NCBI RefSeq assembly: GCF_040656415.1
Contig: NZ_JBFAMC010000001.1
Span: 62,001 to 126,000 of the forward strand
DNA: 64,000 nt
Reading direction: 5' to 3'
Origin: Rhodococcus_F sp040656415
Lineage (GTDB): Bacteria; Actinomycetota; Actinomycetes; Mycobacteriales; Mycobacteriaceae
Shown here one piece after another: positions 33,682 through 41,844 of the stretch. Each line of letters begins with the position of its first letter. Positions within the stretch are counted from its first letter, which is position 1. Under the pieces are notes generated by a model that had not been told where the DNA came from, ran no database searches, and saw nothing but the letters and a program-made list of their open reading frames with translations. A program made the position numbers and the translations under genes.

Positions 33682-34875
33682 ATGACGATTACTGAGACGA
33701 AGGCGTTGGAGCCGGTACGTCATTTCAACCACCTCGATCCTGAAACCCAACGGCAGCTGTTCCTGCGCCCGCCGGAGCCGCTCGGTCCGAACGAGGATCG
33801 CACGGTACTTGCCGTTGCTTTGGGTGCCACGCTGTACGTTCCCGCGACAAGGCAAGACCTCGCGGAGACCATCCTCCGCAGGTCCGGCGACGGGGTGTGC
33901 TCGATGATCATCGACCTCGAGGATGCTCTTGCCGACCGCGACGTGGAGGCCGGTCTTCTCAATGCCGTCGAGGCGCTCGATCGGATTGCGGTACTCGGTG
34001 GTGCGCGCATGCAGTTGTTCGTGCGAGTTCGGGAGGCCGAAGATATTCGCCGCATCTGCAGCCTCTTGACCGACGGTACGCAGGTGCTGTCCGGGTTTGT
34101 GATTCCCAAGTTCGGCAGCGCTACAGCGGTAGGGTTTCTCGACGAGTTGATTTCGATGTCCGAGCGACTCGGCAAGCGGTTGTATGCAATGCCCGTGCTC
34201 GAGTCATCAGAATTGATCCACCGCGAGACCCGGCACGACGAGCTCATCAGGATCTCCGCTTTGGTCGACGAACACCGTGACCGGATCCTCGCTGTGCGCA
34301 TCGGGGCCACCGATATGTGCGGTACGTTCGGCATCCGTCGCGACCGCGATCTGACGATCTATGAGGTCCGGGTGGTTGCGGATGTCATCGCCGAGATCGT
34401 AAATCTCCTTGGTCGTGCAGACGGCACCGGGCACGTGATCACCGGACCTGTGTGGGAGTATTTCGCCGACCGCGAGAGGCTGTTCCGGCCCACTCTTCGC
34501 ACCACCCCCTTCGAGAAACACGACATGGTGCAATTTCGCCAGCAGTTGGTCAGCAGCGACATGGACGGGCTGTTGCGCGAAATCGCCCTCGACCGTGCCA
34601 ACGGTATTCAGGGAAAGACGGTCATCCATCCGACGCACGTCGCGGCCGTCCACGCGTTGTCGGCGGTCACACATGAGGAGTACCAGGATGCTCTCGACAT
34701 CCGCGGCGGTGAGAGTCGCGGAGGCGTTCAACCGTCGAAGTATCGCAACAAGATGAACGAGATACGCCCGCACCTGGCCTGGGCTGAGAAAACACTCATC
34801 CGGGCGAGGGTGTTCGGCGTCACCAACGAGGGAGTCACGTTCGTGGACCTGATGACCGCATCGGGTGTCCAATGA
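33682..34875 (+). CDS. CitE-like (HpcH/HpaI aldolase/citrate lyase) protein of Ter systems, copy 1
   Basis: 397 residues of the CitE-like aldolase fold. The metal/acyl-binding segment is SMIIDLEDALADRDVE near residue 75. LSGFVIPKFG, GATDMCGTFGIRRDRDL and GKTVIHPTHVAAVHAL follow. In Ter gene clusters such lyases occur with PRTases, a PELOTA protein and a HAD phosphatase in a proposed nucleoside-like metabolite pathway. This copy duplicates the one at 38247 and, like it, ends in an ATGA overlap with a downstream PRTase start. Here, however, the PRTase is deleted after about a dozen codons, so this copy stands alone. Whether it is functional by itself is unknown. Confidence 0.75.
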   Translation: MTITETKALEPVRHFNHLDPETQRQLFLRPPEPLGPNEDRTVLAVALGATLYVPATRQDLAETILRRSGDGVCSMIIDLEDALADRDVEAGLLNAVEALDRIAVLGGARMQLFVRVREAEDIRRICSLLTDGTQVLSGFVIPKFGSATAVGFLDELISMSERLGKRLYAMPVLESSELIHRETRHDELIRISALVDEHRDRILAVRIGATDMCGTFGIRRDRDLTIYEVRVVADVIAEIVNLLGRADGTGHVITGPVWEYFADRERLFRPTLRTTPFEKHDMVQFRQQLVSSDMDGLLREIALDRANGIQGKTVIHPTHVAAVHALSAVTHEEYQDALDIRGGESRGGVQPSKYRNKMNEIRPHLAWAEKTLIRARVFGVTNEGVTFVDLMTASGVQ

Positions 34876-34913
34876 ACTCGTATACCTCGCTGCGTGAAGT
34901 TCCTTGGACCACA
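34872..34913 (+). pseudogene. 5' fragment of Ter PRTase gene
   Basis: MNSYTSLREVPWTT matches the first residues of the intact PRTase at 39455 (MSSHTLLREVHWAT), with the same ATGA overlap to the CitE-like gene. The similarity stops abruptly and terD sequence follows. Confidence 0.65.
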
Positions 34914-34986
34914 ATGCTTTGCTCACCAAGGAGGCGTCGAACCTGACTGCGGTGGCAGTCGGACTCGGGATGCGGGTGTATCGACC
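34911..34986 (+). pseudogene. terD fragment
   Basis: The frame LTKEASNLTAVAVGLG matches residues 13-28 of the intact TerD (37387-37962, opposite strand). The DNA stays similar on to TATCGACC, with a small deletion after GGACTCGG. Together with the PRTase fragment it marks a deletion that removed the middle of a second Ter cluster. Confidence 0.7.
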
Positions 34987-35059
34987 AATCGGCTTGTAAG
35001 CCATTGATTCCCGGCCTTGTCCGTCCGATCGGAAATCTGCGACACCCAGGAGAGTCGAT

Positions 35060-35464
35060 ATGTCCGACACCACCGTCATCAGCACCGGGGATGCGCCGGC
35101 GTCTGCGTACACGTTCAGTCAGGGAATCAAGAAGGGCAACATGCTCGCGGTGTCGGGGCAAGGCGCGATGGACCCCACCACCAACGAGTACGTCGCTAGA
35201 GGCGACGTTCGCCGGCAGACCCGCCGCACCCTCGCGAACGTGAAGGCGATCCTCGAGGCCGGGGGCGCAACCGTGGGGGACGTGCTGATGTTCCGCGTCT
35301 ATCTCACCACACGAGACGACTTCGCCGCGATGAACGACGTGTACGACGAGTTCATCACCGAGAATGTGCCGAGCGATCAGCTACCGTGCCGAACCACGGT
35401 GTTCGTTGGGCTTCCGCACGAGGACATGCTGGTCGAGATCGACGCACTGGCTGTCACTGGATAG
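35060..35464 (+). CDS. RidA family protein
   Basis: 134 residues of the RidA/YjgF/UK114 trimeric fold. The key Arg lies in LPCRTTVFVGLP, followed by the Glu-containing VEIDALAVTG end. Members deaminate reactive enamine/imine intermediates and protect PLP enzymes. CAGGAGAG precedes the ATG. It stands between the Ter scar and the F420-type reductase gene. Confidence 0.85.
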   Translation: MSDTTVISTGDAPASAYTFSQGIKKGNMLAVSGQGAMDPTTNEYVARGDVRRQTRRTLANVKAILEAGGATVGDVLMFRVYLTTRDDFAAMNDVYDEFITENVPSDQLPCRTTVFVGLPHEDMLVEIDALAVTG

Positions 35465-35540
35465 CAACAGGGGAGTGTCTTGCAGTGCGGCGAGGCCCCG
35501 GAGTGGAGACACAGGGTCCGGGCATGTGATTGGGTGGGAT

Positions 35541-35990
35541 ATGAGCCTCGATGTGAATGAAGCAAAGCGGCCGCTACTCGACTTCGTCGCTACGCACAAG
35601 CGTGCGGTCTTGGCCACAATCAAACGCGATGGACGGCCACAGCTGTCGAACGTGGTGTACGCCTGGGACCCTGATACGCACACGGCGCGTGTGTCGGTAA
35701 CGGCGGATCGAGCAAAGACTCGCAACGCTATACGCGACCCCAGGGTGTCTCTGCACGTCAGCGCCCCTGACTTCTGGAGTTACGTGGTAGTCGAGGGTGA
35801 CGCGGAACTGAGCGAGGTCACGACCGATCCTCACGACGCCGCCGCAGACGAACTCGTAGAGGTGTACCGGCTCGTTTCCGGGGGAGAGCATGAGAACTGG
35901 GACGAGTTCCGTCGCGCGATGATCTCCGATCGGCGGCAGATTCTCAGGGTTCGCGCGACGCACGTATACGGCACAACCCAAACGCCCTGA
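35541..35990 (+). CDS. PPOX-class (pyridoxamine-oxidase-like) F420-binding protein
   Basis: 149 residues, split beta-barrel of the actinobacterial F420-dependent PPOX group (LDFVATHKRAVLATIKRDGR, PQLSNVVYAWD, ATHVYGTTQTP). It probably reduces or binds F420 with an unknown substrate. The start ATG is preceded by GGGTGGGAT; a longer open frame overlapping ridA is rejected. Confidence 0.8.
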   Translation: MSLDVNEAKRPLLDFVATHKRAVLATIKRDGRPQLSNVVYAWDPDTHTARVSVTADRAKTRNAIRDPRVSLHVSAPDFWSYVVVEGDAELSEVTTDPHDAAADELVEVYRLVSGGEHENWDEFRRAMISDRRQILRVRATHVYGTTQTP

Positions 35991-36029
35991 GTACCCGTTC
36001 CGCCTGACGTTGGTAGCCACAAAGTCAGG

Positions 36030-36064
36030 CGGCAGTGCTCGTGAACTGGTCACGAGCACTGCCG
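36030..36064. terminator. Bidirectional terminator hairpin
   Basis: A perfect 15-base-pair stem (CGGCAGTGCTCGTGA / TCACGAGCACTGCCG) with a five-base loop lies between the convergent PPOX and terC-like genes. No long T-tract, as is common for actinobacterial terminators. Confidence 0.8.
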
Positions 36065-36088
36065 CTGCGTTGTGGTGCGAGCCGGGAA

Positions 36089-37234
36089 TCAGCCCACGGA
36101 GACTGGCTTCTGTTCGTCCACGTCCAGGTCATCGTTGGTGCCACCGATCGCGGCAGCCTTGCGGTTGCGCACGACGCTCGAGATGAAGGCGGCGCCGATG
36201 AGGGCGACGCCGACGAGTCCCGTGATGTTCTCGTTGACGTGGTAGCCGATGGAGACGAGCAAGATCATCGCCAGCGCGCCGATGGCCCAGTGGGCACCGT
36301 GCTCGAGGTACACATACTCCGACAAGGTGCCTTTGCGAACCAGGTACACAGTGATCGACCGGACGAACATTGCGCCGACGAAGCCGAGTCCGAGGGCGAT
36401 GATGATCGGGTCCGATGTGATCGCGAACGCACCGATGACACCGTCGAAGGAGAAGGACGCGTCGAGGACCTCGAGGTAGAGGAAGAGGAAGAACCCGGCC
36501 TTGCCGGTGGCCTTGGCCAACTGGGTGGGCCCACTTCCAGACCTCTCGGCTTCCTCGCCGTTCTCGCCCTCCTCCGGCGTGTTGAACAGCTCACCTAGCC
36601 CATTGACGGCGATGTAGGTAATCATGCCGAGCACACCGGCGATCATGACGGTGCCGATCTCGTGCTCGGGCGCGATGTATACGGCGGTGATCAGGAGCAG
36701 CGTGCCTGCGACGACGACCGCGAGTTGGTCAAGCTTGCCGATGCGGGCGAGGGGACGCTCTAGCCAGGACAGCCAGGTGATTTCGCGTTCCTCGAGGATG
36801 AAGCCGAGGAACAGCATCAACAGGAACATTCCGCCGAAGGCCGCGATCTGCGGGTGCGCGTCCGTGAGCAAGGTCTCGTAGCTGGCGCTGCCGTCAGGGA
36901 AGTACGCAGCACCGTCTGCGGGAGGGTTGAGGGCGAGGTCGATGGCGGCGACGGGGCCGAGGCCGGTGGCCAGCCAGACGATTGCCAGGGGGAAGACCAG
37001 GCGCATGCCGAAGACGGCGATGACGATTCCGATGGTGAGGAAGATCTTTTGCCAGAACTCGCTCATCCGCCTAAGGACGGTGGCGTTGATCACGGCATTG
37101 TCGAAGGACAGGGAGATCTCGAGAATCGACAGGATCGCTACGAGCAGTACGGCCTGTGGGCCGCCGTACAGCGCGGCGATGATCAATGCGATCACCGTCA
37201 CGGCGAAGGAGAGACCGAATATTCGTACAACCAC
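36089..37234 (-). CDS. TerC-superfamily (DUF475) integral membrane protein
   Basis: 381 residues with about nine transmembrane helices in two repeats. Each repeat has the TerC acidic motif (SFDNAVINA near residue 45 and SFSFDGVIGAFA near 265). Family members are implicated in metal (manganese/tellurite) handling at the membrane and work with TerD-type calcium-binding proteins. A charged cytoplasmic loop (NTPEEGENGEEAER) separates the halves. It follows terD on the same strand after a 152-base gap. Confidence 0.82.
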   Translation of the reverse strand: MVVRIFGLSFAVTVIALIIAALYGGPQAVLLVAILSILEISLSFDNAVINATVLRRMSEFWQKIFLTIGIVIAVFGMRLVFPLAIVWLATGLGPVAAIDLALNPPADGAAYFPDGSASYETLLTDAHPQIAAFGGMFLLMLFLGFILEEREITWLSWLERPLARIGKLDQLAVVVAGTLLLITAVYIAPEHEIGTVMIAGVLGMITYIAVNGLGELFNTPEEGENGEEAERSGSGPTQLAKATGKAGFFLFLYLEVLDASFSFDGVIGAFAITSDPIIIALGLGFVGAMFVRSITVYLVRKGTLSEYVYLEHGAHWAIGALAMILLVSIGYHVNENITGLVGVALIGAAFISSVVRNRKAAAIGGTNDDLDVDEQKPVSVG

Positions 37235-37336
37235 TAAGCGCGGCCTTTCTCTGATGGGCGATGTCAGGTGATTAGCAGATGTTCACATACCGGGGCGGGT
37301 ATTGAGCCGAAGCTACGAAACCCACCCCGGTTGGAG

Positions 37337-37400
37337 AACGACGAGCCTCTGTCAGATAACGACGAGCCTCTGTCAGATATTCACGGTCAGATATTCACGC
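37337..37400. repeat. Tandem duplications at the 3' end of terD
   Basis: A 21-base unit (AACGACGAGCCTCTGTCAGAT) is repeated at 37337-37357 and 37358-37378. A 14-base unit TCAGATATTCACGG overlaps it and is repeated at 37373-37386 and 37387-37400. The second 14-mer includes the terD stop codon and last codons, so the DNA just past the gene is a duplicated piece of its end. Confidence 0.75.
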
Positions 37401-37962
37401 CGTAGTCCCGGGCGATGCCGCTCAGCCCGGACGCGTAGCCCTGACCGATCGCGCGAAACTTCCAGTCCCCGCCGTGGCGGTACAGCTCGCCGAAGACCAT
37501 TGCCGTCTCGGTCGAGGCATCCTCGGACAGGTCGTAGCGTGCGAGCTCTTCGCCGTTGGACTTGTCGACGACGCGGATGAAGGCGTTGCGCACCTGGCCG
37601 AAAGACTGCCCACGCGCTTCCGCGTCGTAGATCGAGACGGGGAACACGATGCTTTCGATATCGGCCGGGACGCCCGCGAGGTTGACGTTGATCACCTCGT
37701 CGTCGCCTTCACCTTCGCCGGTGAGGTTGTCGCCTGCGTGCTCGATCGAACCGTCCGGTGAACGTAGGTTGTTGAAGAACACGAAGTGCTGGTCCGACAC
37801 GACCTTCTTGTCGGCACCCGTGCCGATGGCGCTCGCATCGAGGTCGAACTCGGTGCCGGTGGTCGATCGGGCATCCCATCCGAGTCCGACCGCCACCGCG
37901 GTCAGGTTCGGCGCCTCCTTCGTGAGAGAGACATTGCCGCCTTTGGTCAAACTGACACCCAT
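37387..37962 (-). CDS. terD: TerD-family calcium-binding stress protein
   Basis: 191 residues, standard TerD length. The family pattern is MGVSLTKGGNVSLTKEAP, LGWDARSTTGTEFDLDAS (about 27-44) with the acidic calcium-binding residues, FFNNLRSPDGSIEHAGDN (62-79) and GEGEGDDEVINVNL. TerD proteins act in the cytoplasm in tellurite, phage and other envelope-stress responses with TerC. AAAGGA lies seven bases before the ATG. Part of its 5' region recurs as the scar at 34911. Confidence 0.9.
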   Translation of the reverse strand: MGVSLTKGGNVSLTKEAPNLTAVAVGLGWDARSTTGTEFDLDASAIGTGADKKVVSDQHFVFFNNLRSPDGSIEHAGDNLTGEGEGDDEVINVNLAGVPADIESIVFPVSIYDAEARGQSFGQVRNAFIRVVDKSNGEELARYDLSEDASTETAMVFGELYRHGGDWKFRAIGQGYASGLSGIARDYGVNI

Positions 37963-38044
37963 TACGGGTCCTTTCCGGATGAGGTGAGTGAACCCTCGAC
38001 AACTGCCGAAGCTCCGAGTTCGTAATGCAGCATCACGATAGTGA

Positions 38045-38116
38045 ATGATGGTCGCAGTGTTTCTCCGGATCGACAACAGCTGGCGCATCATTGGTGCCCA
38101 GAATGTGCATAACGCC
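38045..38116 (+). pseudogene. Possible C-terminal remnant of an NTF2/SnoaL-like gene
   Basis: The frame reads VFLRIDNSWRIIGAQNVHNA, the typical last strand-helix of SgcJ/EcaC-like SnoaL proteins. It begins right after a stop codon with no upstream part. It lies between terD and the second CitE-like gene. Confidence 0.35.
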
Positions 38117-38246
38117 ACGCGTCTGCCTATCCTGCCGTGCTCAGCAAGTCCAACGCGGCAGTTCGGGCGGACCGGTATCCCTACCGAAGTCGCGGTGGTT
38201 GGCAAGGCGAGAACACGGACAGGACAACCATGTGGCACGGGGGACG

Positions 38247-39458
38247 ATGAGCGTCAGCGAAGAGATCACGATGTCCGGCGTAGGGGCGGCGGTATCGGTA
38301 CGTCATTTTCACCACCTCGATCCCGAAACCCATCGGCGGCTGTTCCTGCGCTCGCCGGAGGCGCTCGGCCCGGACGAGGATCGGGCGGTACTTGCCGTCG
38401 CATTGGGGGCGACACTGTACGTTCCCGCGACGAGACCAGACCTCGCGGAGACCATCCTCCGCAGGTCCGGCGACGGGGTGTGCTCGATGGTCCTGGATCT
38501 CGAGGATGCCGTAGCCGACCGCGAGGTGGAAGCGGCGCTACTCAATGCCGTCGAGGCGCTTGATCGGATCGCGGTAGTCGGCGGTGCGACGGCGCAGCTC
38601 TTCGTCCGGGTTCGGGAGGTCGAAGACATTCGCCGCATCTCCGGTTTGCTGACCACCGGTACACAGGTGCTGTCCGGGTTCGTGATCCCCAAGTTCGGCA
38701 GCCCAACCGGGGGCGCGTTTCTCGACGAGTTGGCCACCGCGTCGGAGCGACTCGGCAAACGCCTGTATGCGATGCCCGTGCTCGAGTCGTCGAGCGTAGT
38801 GCGCCGGGAGACCCGCGACGACGAACTCGCGAAGATCGCCGCATTGCTCGATGAACACCGTTCCAGCATCCTCGCAGTGCGAATCGGAGCCACCGATATG
38901 TGCGGTACGTTCGGCATCCGGCGCGATCGTGATCTGACAATCTACGACGTTCAGGTGGTCGCGGACGCGATCGGCGCGATCGTAAATTTCCTCGGCCGTA
39001 CCGACGGCACCGGGCACGTGATCACCGGACCTGTGTGGGAATACTTTGCCGACCACGAGCGGATGTTCCGGCCGACTCTTCGCGCCACGCCGTTCGAGGA
39101 ACACGACGAGGTGCGCTTCCGCCAGCGGTTGGTGAGCAGGGACATGGACGGGCTGTTGCGCGAGATCACCCTCGACCGTGCCAACGGTATCCAGGGAAAG
39201 ACGGTCATCCACCCGACGCACGTCGCCGCCGTCCACGCGTTGTCGTCGGTCACACATGAGGAGTACCAGGATGCCCTCGACATCCTCGACGGTGAGAGCT
39301 CCGGGGGAGTTCGAGCGTCGCGTTATCGCAACAAGATGAATGAAATGCGCCCGCACCGAGCCTGGGCAGAGAAGACACTCGTCCGGGCGAAGGTGTTCGG
39401 CGTCACCAACGAGGGAGTCACGTTCGTGGACCTGTTGACCGCATCGGCCATCCAATGA
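38247..39458 (+). CDS. CitE-like protein of the Ter operon, copy 2
   Basis: About 403 residues, closely similar to copy 1 at 33682 along its whole length except the N-terminal dozen residues. Motifs: SMVLDLEDAVADREVE, SGFVIPKFGSPTGG, GATDMCGTFGIRRDRDL, GKTVIHPTHVAAVHAL. GGGGGA precedes the ATG; an ATG at 38271 is an alternative start. It overlaps the PRTase gene by four bases (ATGA) and heads a four-gene operon in which every junction overlaps by four bases, implying equal production of all four proteins. Confidence 0.8.
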   Translation: MSVSEEITMSGVGAAVSVRHFHHLDPETHRRLFLRSPEALGPDEDRAVLAVALGATLYVPATRPDLAETILRRSGDGVCSMVLDLEDAVADREVEAALLNAVEALDRIAVVGGATAQLFVRVREVEDIRRISGLLTTGTQVLSGFVIPKFGSPTGGAFLDELATASERLGKRLYAMPVLESSSVVRRETRDDELAKIAALLDEHRSSILAVRIGATDMCGTFGIRRDRDLTIYDVQVVADAIGAIVNFLGRTDGTGHVITGPVWEYFADHERMFRPTLRATPFEEHDEVRFRQRLVSRDMDGLLREITLDRANGIQGKTVIHPTHVAAVHALSSVTHEEYQDALDILDGESSGGVRASRYRNKMNEMRPHRAWAEKTLVRAKVFGVTNEGVTFVDLLTASAIQ

Positions 39459-40738
39459 GCTCGCATACCTTGTTGCGTGAAGTTCACTGGGCCACAAAAT
39501 ATCTAGGATTGGAATTCACCCATATCGGTTCGGGTGTCGGGATGACCATCTCAGATCTGGTCGTGCCGGGGCTGCGCCGCAACCCGCGCCGCGCGCATCT
39601 GCTCGTCTCGACGGTCCTCGGCAAGCACGTGCCCACCGATCCGGGCGTCGTGATCGCCGCGGGCGACCGGCTGGGTGATCAGGTGATGGACGTCCTCGGG
39701 ACGGATGCAGATCCGGTGGTACTCGGATTCGCCGAGACCGCCACCGGTCTGGGACAGTGCGTCGCAACCAGACTGAATGCCCGCTGCTACCTGCACTCCA
39801 CACGCCGGGATGTTCCCGAGATCGGGACGTTCGCCGGGTTCGAGGAGGGGCACTCGCACGCCACCAGTCATCAACTGCAGCCGACATCTGTCGAGTTGTT
39901 CACAAATGACCATCCTCTCGTGCTGGTGGACGACGAGATCTCGACCGGCGCGACCGCGATTGACGCGATTCGCGCATTGCACGAACACAATCCGCGCAGT
40001 CACTACATCATTGCCTCGCTCGTCGACATGCGAGCACAGCACCATCGGGACGCGGTAGACAGTGCTGCCGCCGAACTCGGTGTGAAGATCGACAGCGTGA
40101 GCCTGGCGGAGGGATACACAGTCCTTCCGGATGGGCTGGTCGAGTCGGTTGGTGCTCTTCCGGATCCAGTGCTCAACCCGGTCGGGGCGCGGACCGGAAC
40201 CGTCGAACGTATCGATATCGACTGGCCTGCAGCGGTCCCGGAGGGAGGACGTCACGGGTTCCTGCGGGAAGACTCAGAGGAGTTCGACGCGGCGATCGAA
40301 TCGGCTGCGGCGGCGCTCTGTGGACGACTCGACCCAGATCGCCCGGTGATCGTCATCGGGCACGAGGAGTTGATGTACCTGCCCTTGCGGATCGCGGAAT
40401 CCATGTCGACGTCCGGGTACCGGGTTCGATTCCAGACCACGACGCGGTCACCTGCCTACGTGCTCGACCATGCGGGCTACCCCTTGCGCCGTGGATTTCG
40501 TTTCACCGCACCGGAGAATGGTGAAGACGAGCCGCGCTTCCTCTACAACGCACAGTGGCCGGAAGAGGACCCTGTCGTTGTCGCGGTGATCGACACCGCG
40601 GCAGATACAGACCGACTCACTGCGCGCGGTGGGCTGCTCGACGTTCTCAGCGCGTCGGGAACAGACGTGCTTCTCGCCGCCGTATCCGGCGCAGATCCGC
40701 AGTCGCTTCAGGCTGCGCGCGTGGGAGTGTCGGCGTGA
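39455..40738 (+). CDS. Phosphoribosyltransferase with C-terminal TRSP domain (Ter biosynthetic module)
   Basis: 427 residues. An N-terminal PRTase domain carries the PRPP loop LVLVDDEISTGATAIDAI near residues 151-168. The C-terminal domain contains TTTRSPAYVLDHAGYPL, the TRSP signature that names it. Comparative work on Ter systems proposes that such proteins attach ribose-phosphate in the synthesis of a nucleoside-like metabolite. Intact here; its truncated twin is the scar after CitE copy 1. Confidence 0.8.
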   Translation: MSSHTLLREVHWATKYLGLEFTHIGSGVGMTISDLVVPGLRRNPRRAHLLVSTVLGKHVPTDPGVVIAAGDRLGDQVMDVLGTDADPVVLGFAETATGLGQCVATRLNARCYLHSTRRDVPEIGTFAGFEEGHSHATSHQLQPTSVELFTNDHPLVLVDDEISTGATAIDAIRALHEHNPRSHYIIASLVDMRAQHHRDAVDSAAAELGVKIDSVSLAEGYTVLPDGLVESVGALPDPVLNPVGARTGTVERIDIDWPAAVPEGGRHGFLREDSEEFDAAIESAAAALCGRLDPDRPVIVIGHEELMYLPLRIAESMSTSGYRVRFQTTTRSPAYVLDHAGYPLRRGFRFTAPENGEDEPRFLYNAQWPEEDPVVVAVIDTAADTDRLTARGGLLDVLSASGTDVLLAAVSGADPQSLQAARVGVSA

Positions 40739-41844
40739 CGGCGCCGCTGGTCGGCCCGGACTTCGGCTCCTACGCTGCCGACGAGGTGGGGTGGCTTCTG
40801 AAGGACTTGTCGCACGTGGCCCTCGAAGCCGATGTCGCCGAGCGTGAGCGGCGCATCCAGGCAGGAGATGCCCACTATGCGGAGACACTGCCCATCGAGT
40901 ACCAACCAGATGTCGAATACCGCGAACTGTTCGAGAAGGTGTTGCAGGACAGTTCTATCCGGTTGGCACGCGCGGTGGGGTCGGTTACCGAACTCGTACT
41001 GGCCGAGAGGGGTCAGGACATCACTCTGGTTTCGTTGGCTCGCGCCGGCACTCCGATAGGTGTGCTGATGCGCCGCTGGGCGCGCGAGGTTCGCGGGTTG
41101 ACCCTGCCCCACTACGCCGTTTCGATCGTCCGGGATCGGGGCATCGATTCTGTTGCTCTCGATTACCTTTCTCGACACCATGATCCGAAGAAAGTCGTCT
41201 TCGTCGACGGCTGGACTGGCAAGGGCGCCATCGCACGCGAATTATCGCAGGCGCTCATCGCTCACCGTGATGCCGGCGGTGCGGAATTCGATGACGATCT
41301 GGCAGTCCTGGCCGATCCGGGTCATTGTGTCCGCACGTTCGGTACCCGCGATGATTTCCTGATCGCCTCCGCGTGCCTGAACTCGACCGTTTCGGGGTTG
41401 GTGTCGCGAACCGTACTCAACGATGCGCTGATCGGCCCCGGTGAGTACCACGGCGCCAAGTTCTACGCGCATCTGTCGAACGAGGACGTGTCCAATCATC
41501 TCCTCGACTCGGTAAGTTCCGCGTTTTCCGATGTCCGCGAGCATGTTCCCGGCGACGTCGAGGAATTGCTTCGTGCTGATCGAACCCCGACGTGGGAAGG
41601 GTGGAAGTCCGTCGAGGCGATCCGAGAACAGTACGGTATTTCGAGTGTGAACTTCGTCAAGCCGGGAGTAGGCGAGACCACCAGGGTGCTCCTGCGGCGC
41701 GTGCCGTGGCGGGTACTCGTCCGTGACCTCGACGCTCCCGAGCACGCACACATCCGACTGCTCGCCGCTGCGCGCTCGGTACCCGTCGAAGAGGTTCCCT
41801 CCCTGGCATATTCGTGCATGGGACTGATCAAGGATCTGGCATGA
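40735..41844 (+). CDS. StiP-type protein: PRTase-like/cysteine-protease-StiP domain plus PELOTA RNA-binding domain
   Basis: 369 residues from the GTG that overlaps the PRTase stop (GTGA). The N-terminal two-thirds contains ITLVSLARAGTPIGVLMRRW and the PRPP-loop-like VVFVDGWTGKGAIARELSQ, with Cys residues further on (DPGHCVRTFG, ASACLNST). The C-terminal ~80 residues (VNFVKPGVGETTRVLLRRVP to LAYSCMGLIKDL) look like a PELOTA/L7Ae RNA-binding fold. The family is annotated as StiP cysteine protease, but the sequence also fits a second PRTase in the pathway. Confidence 0.75.
   Translation: MTAPLVGPDFGSYAADEVGWLLKDLSHVALEADVAERERRIQAGDAHYAETLPIEYQPDVEYRELFEKVLQDSSIRLARAVGSVTELVLAERGQDITLVSLARAGTPIGVLMRRWAREVRGLTLPHYAVSIVRDRGIDSVALDYLSRHHDPKKVVFVDGWTGKGAIARELSQALIAHRDAGGAEFDDDLAVLADPGHCVRTFGTRDDFLIASACLNSTVSGLVSRTVLNDALIGPGEYHGAKFYAHLSNEDVSNHLLDSVSSAFSDVREHVPGDVEELLRADRTPTWEGWKSVEAIREQYGISSVNFVKPGVGETTRVLLRRVPWRVLVRDLDAPEHAHIRLLAAARSVPVEEVPSLAYSCMGLIKDLA

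Noticed and set aside
37337..37400. Short direct repeats considered as a CRISPR array
   Set aside because: Units are adjacent with no spacers, only two copies each, and derive from the terD 3' end.
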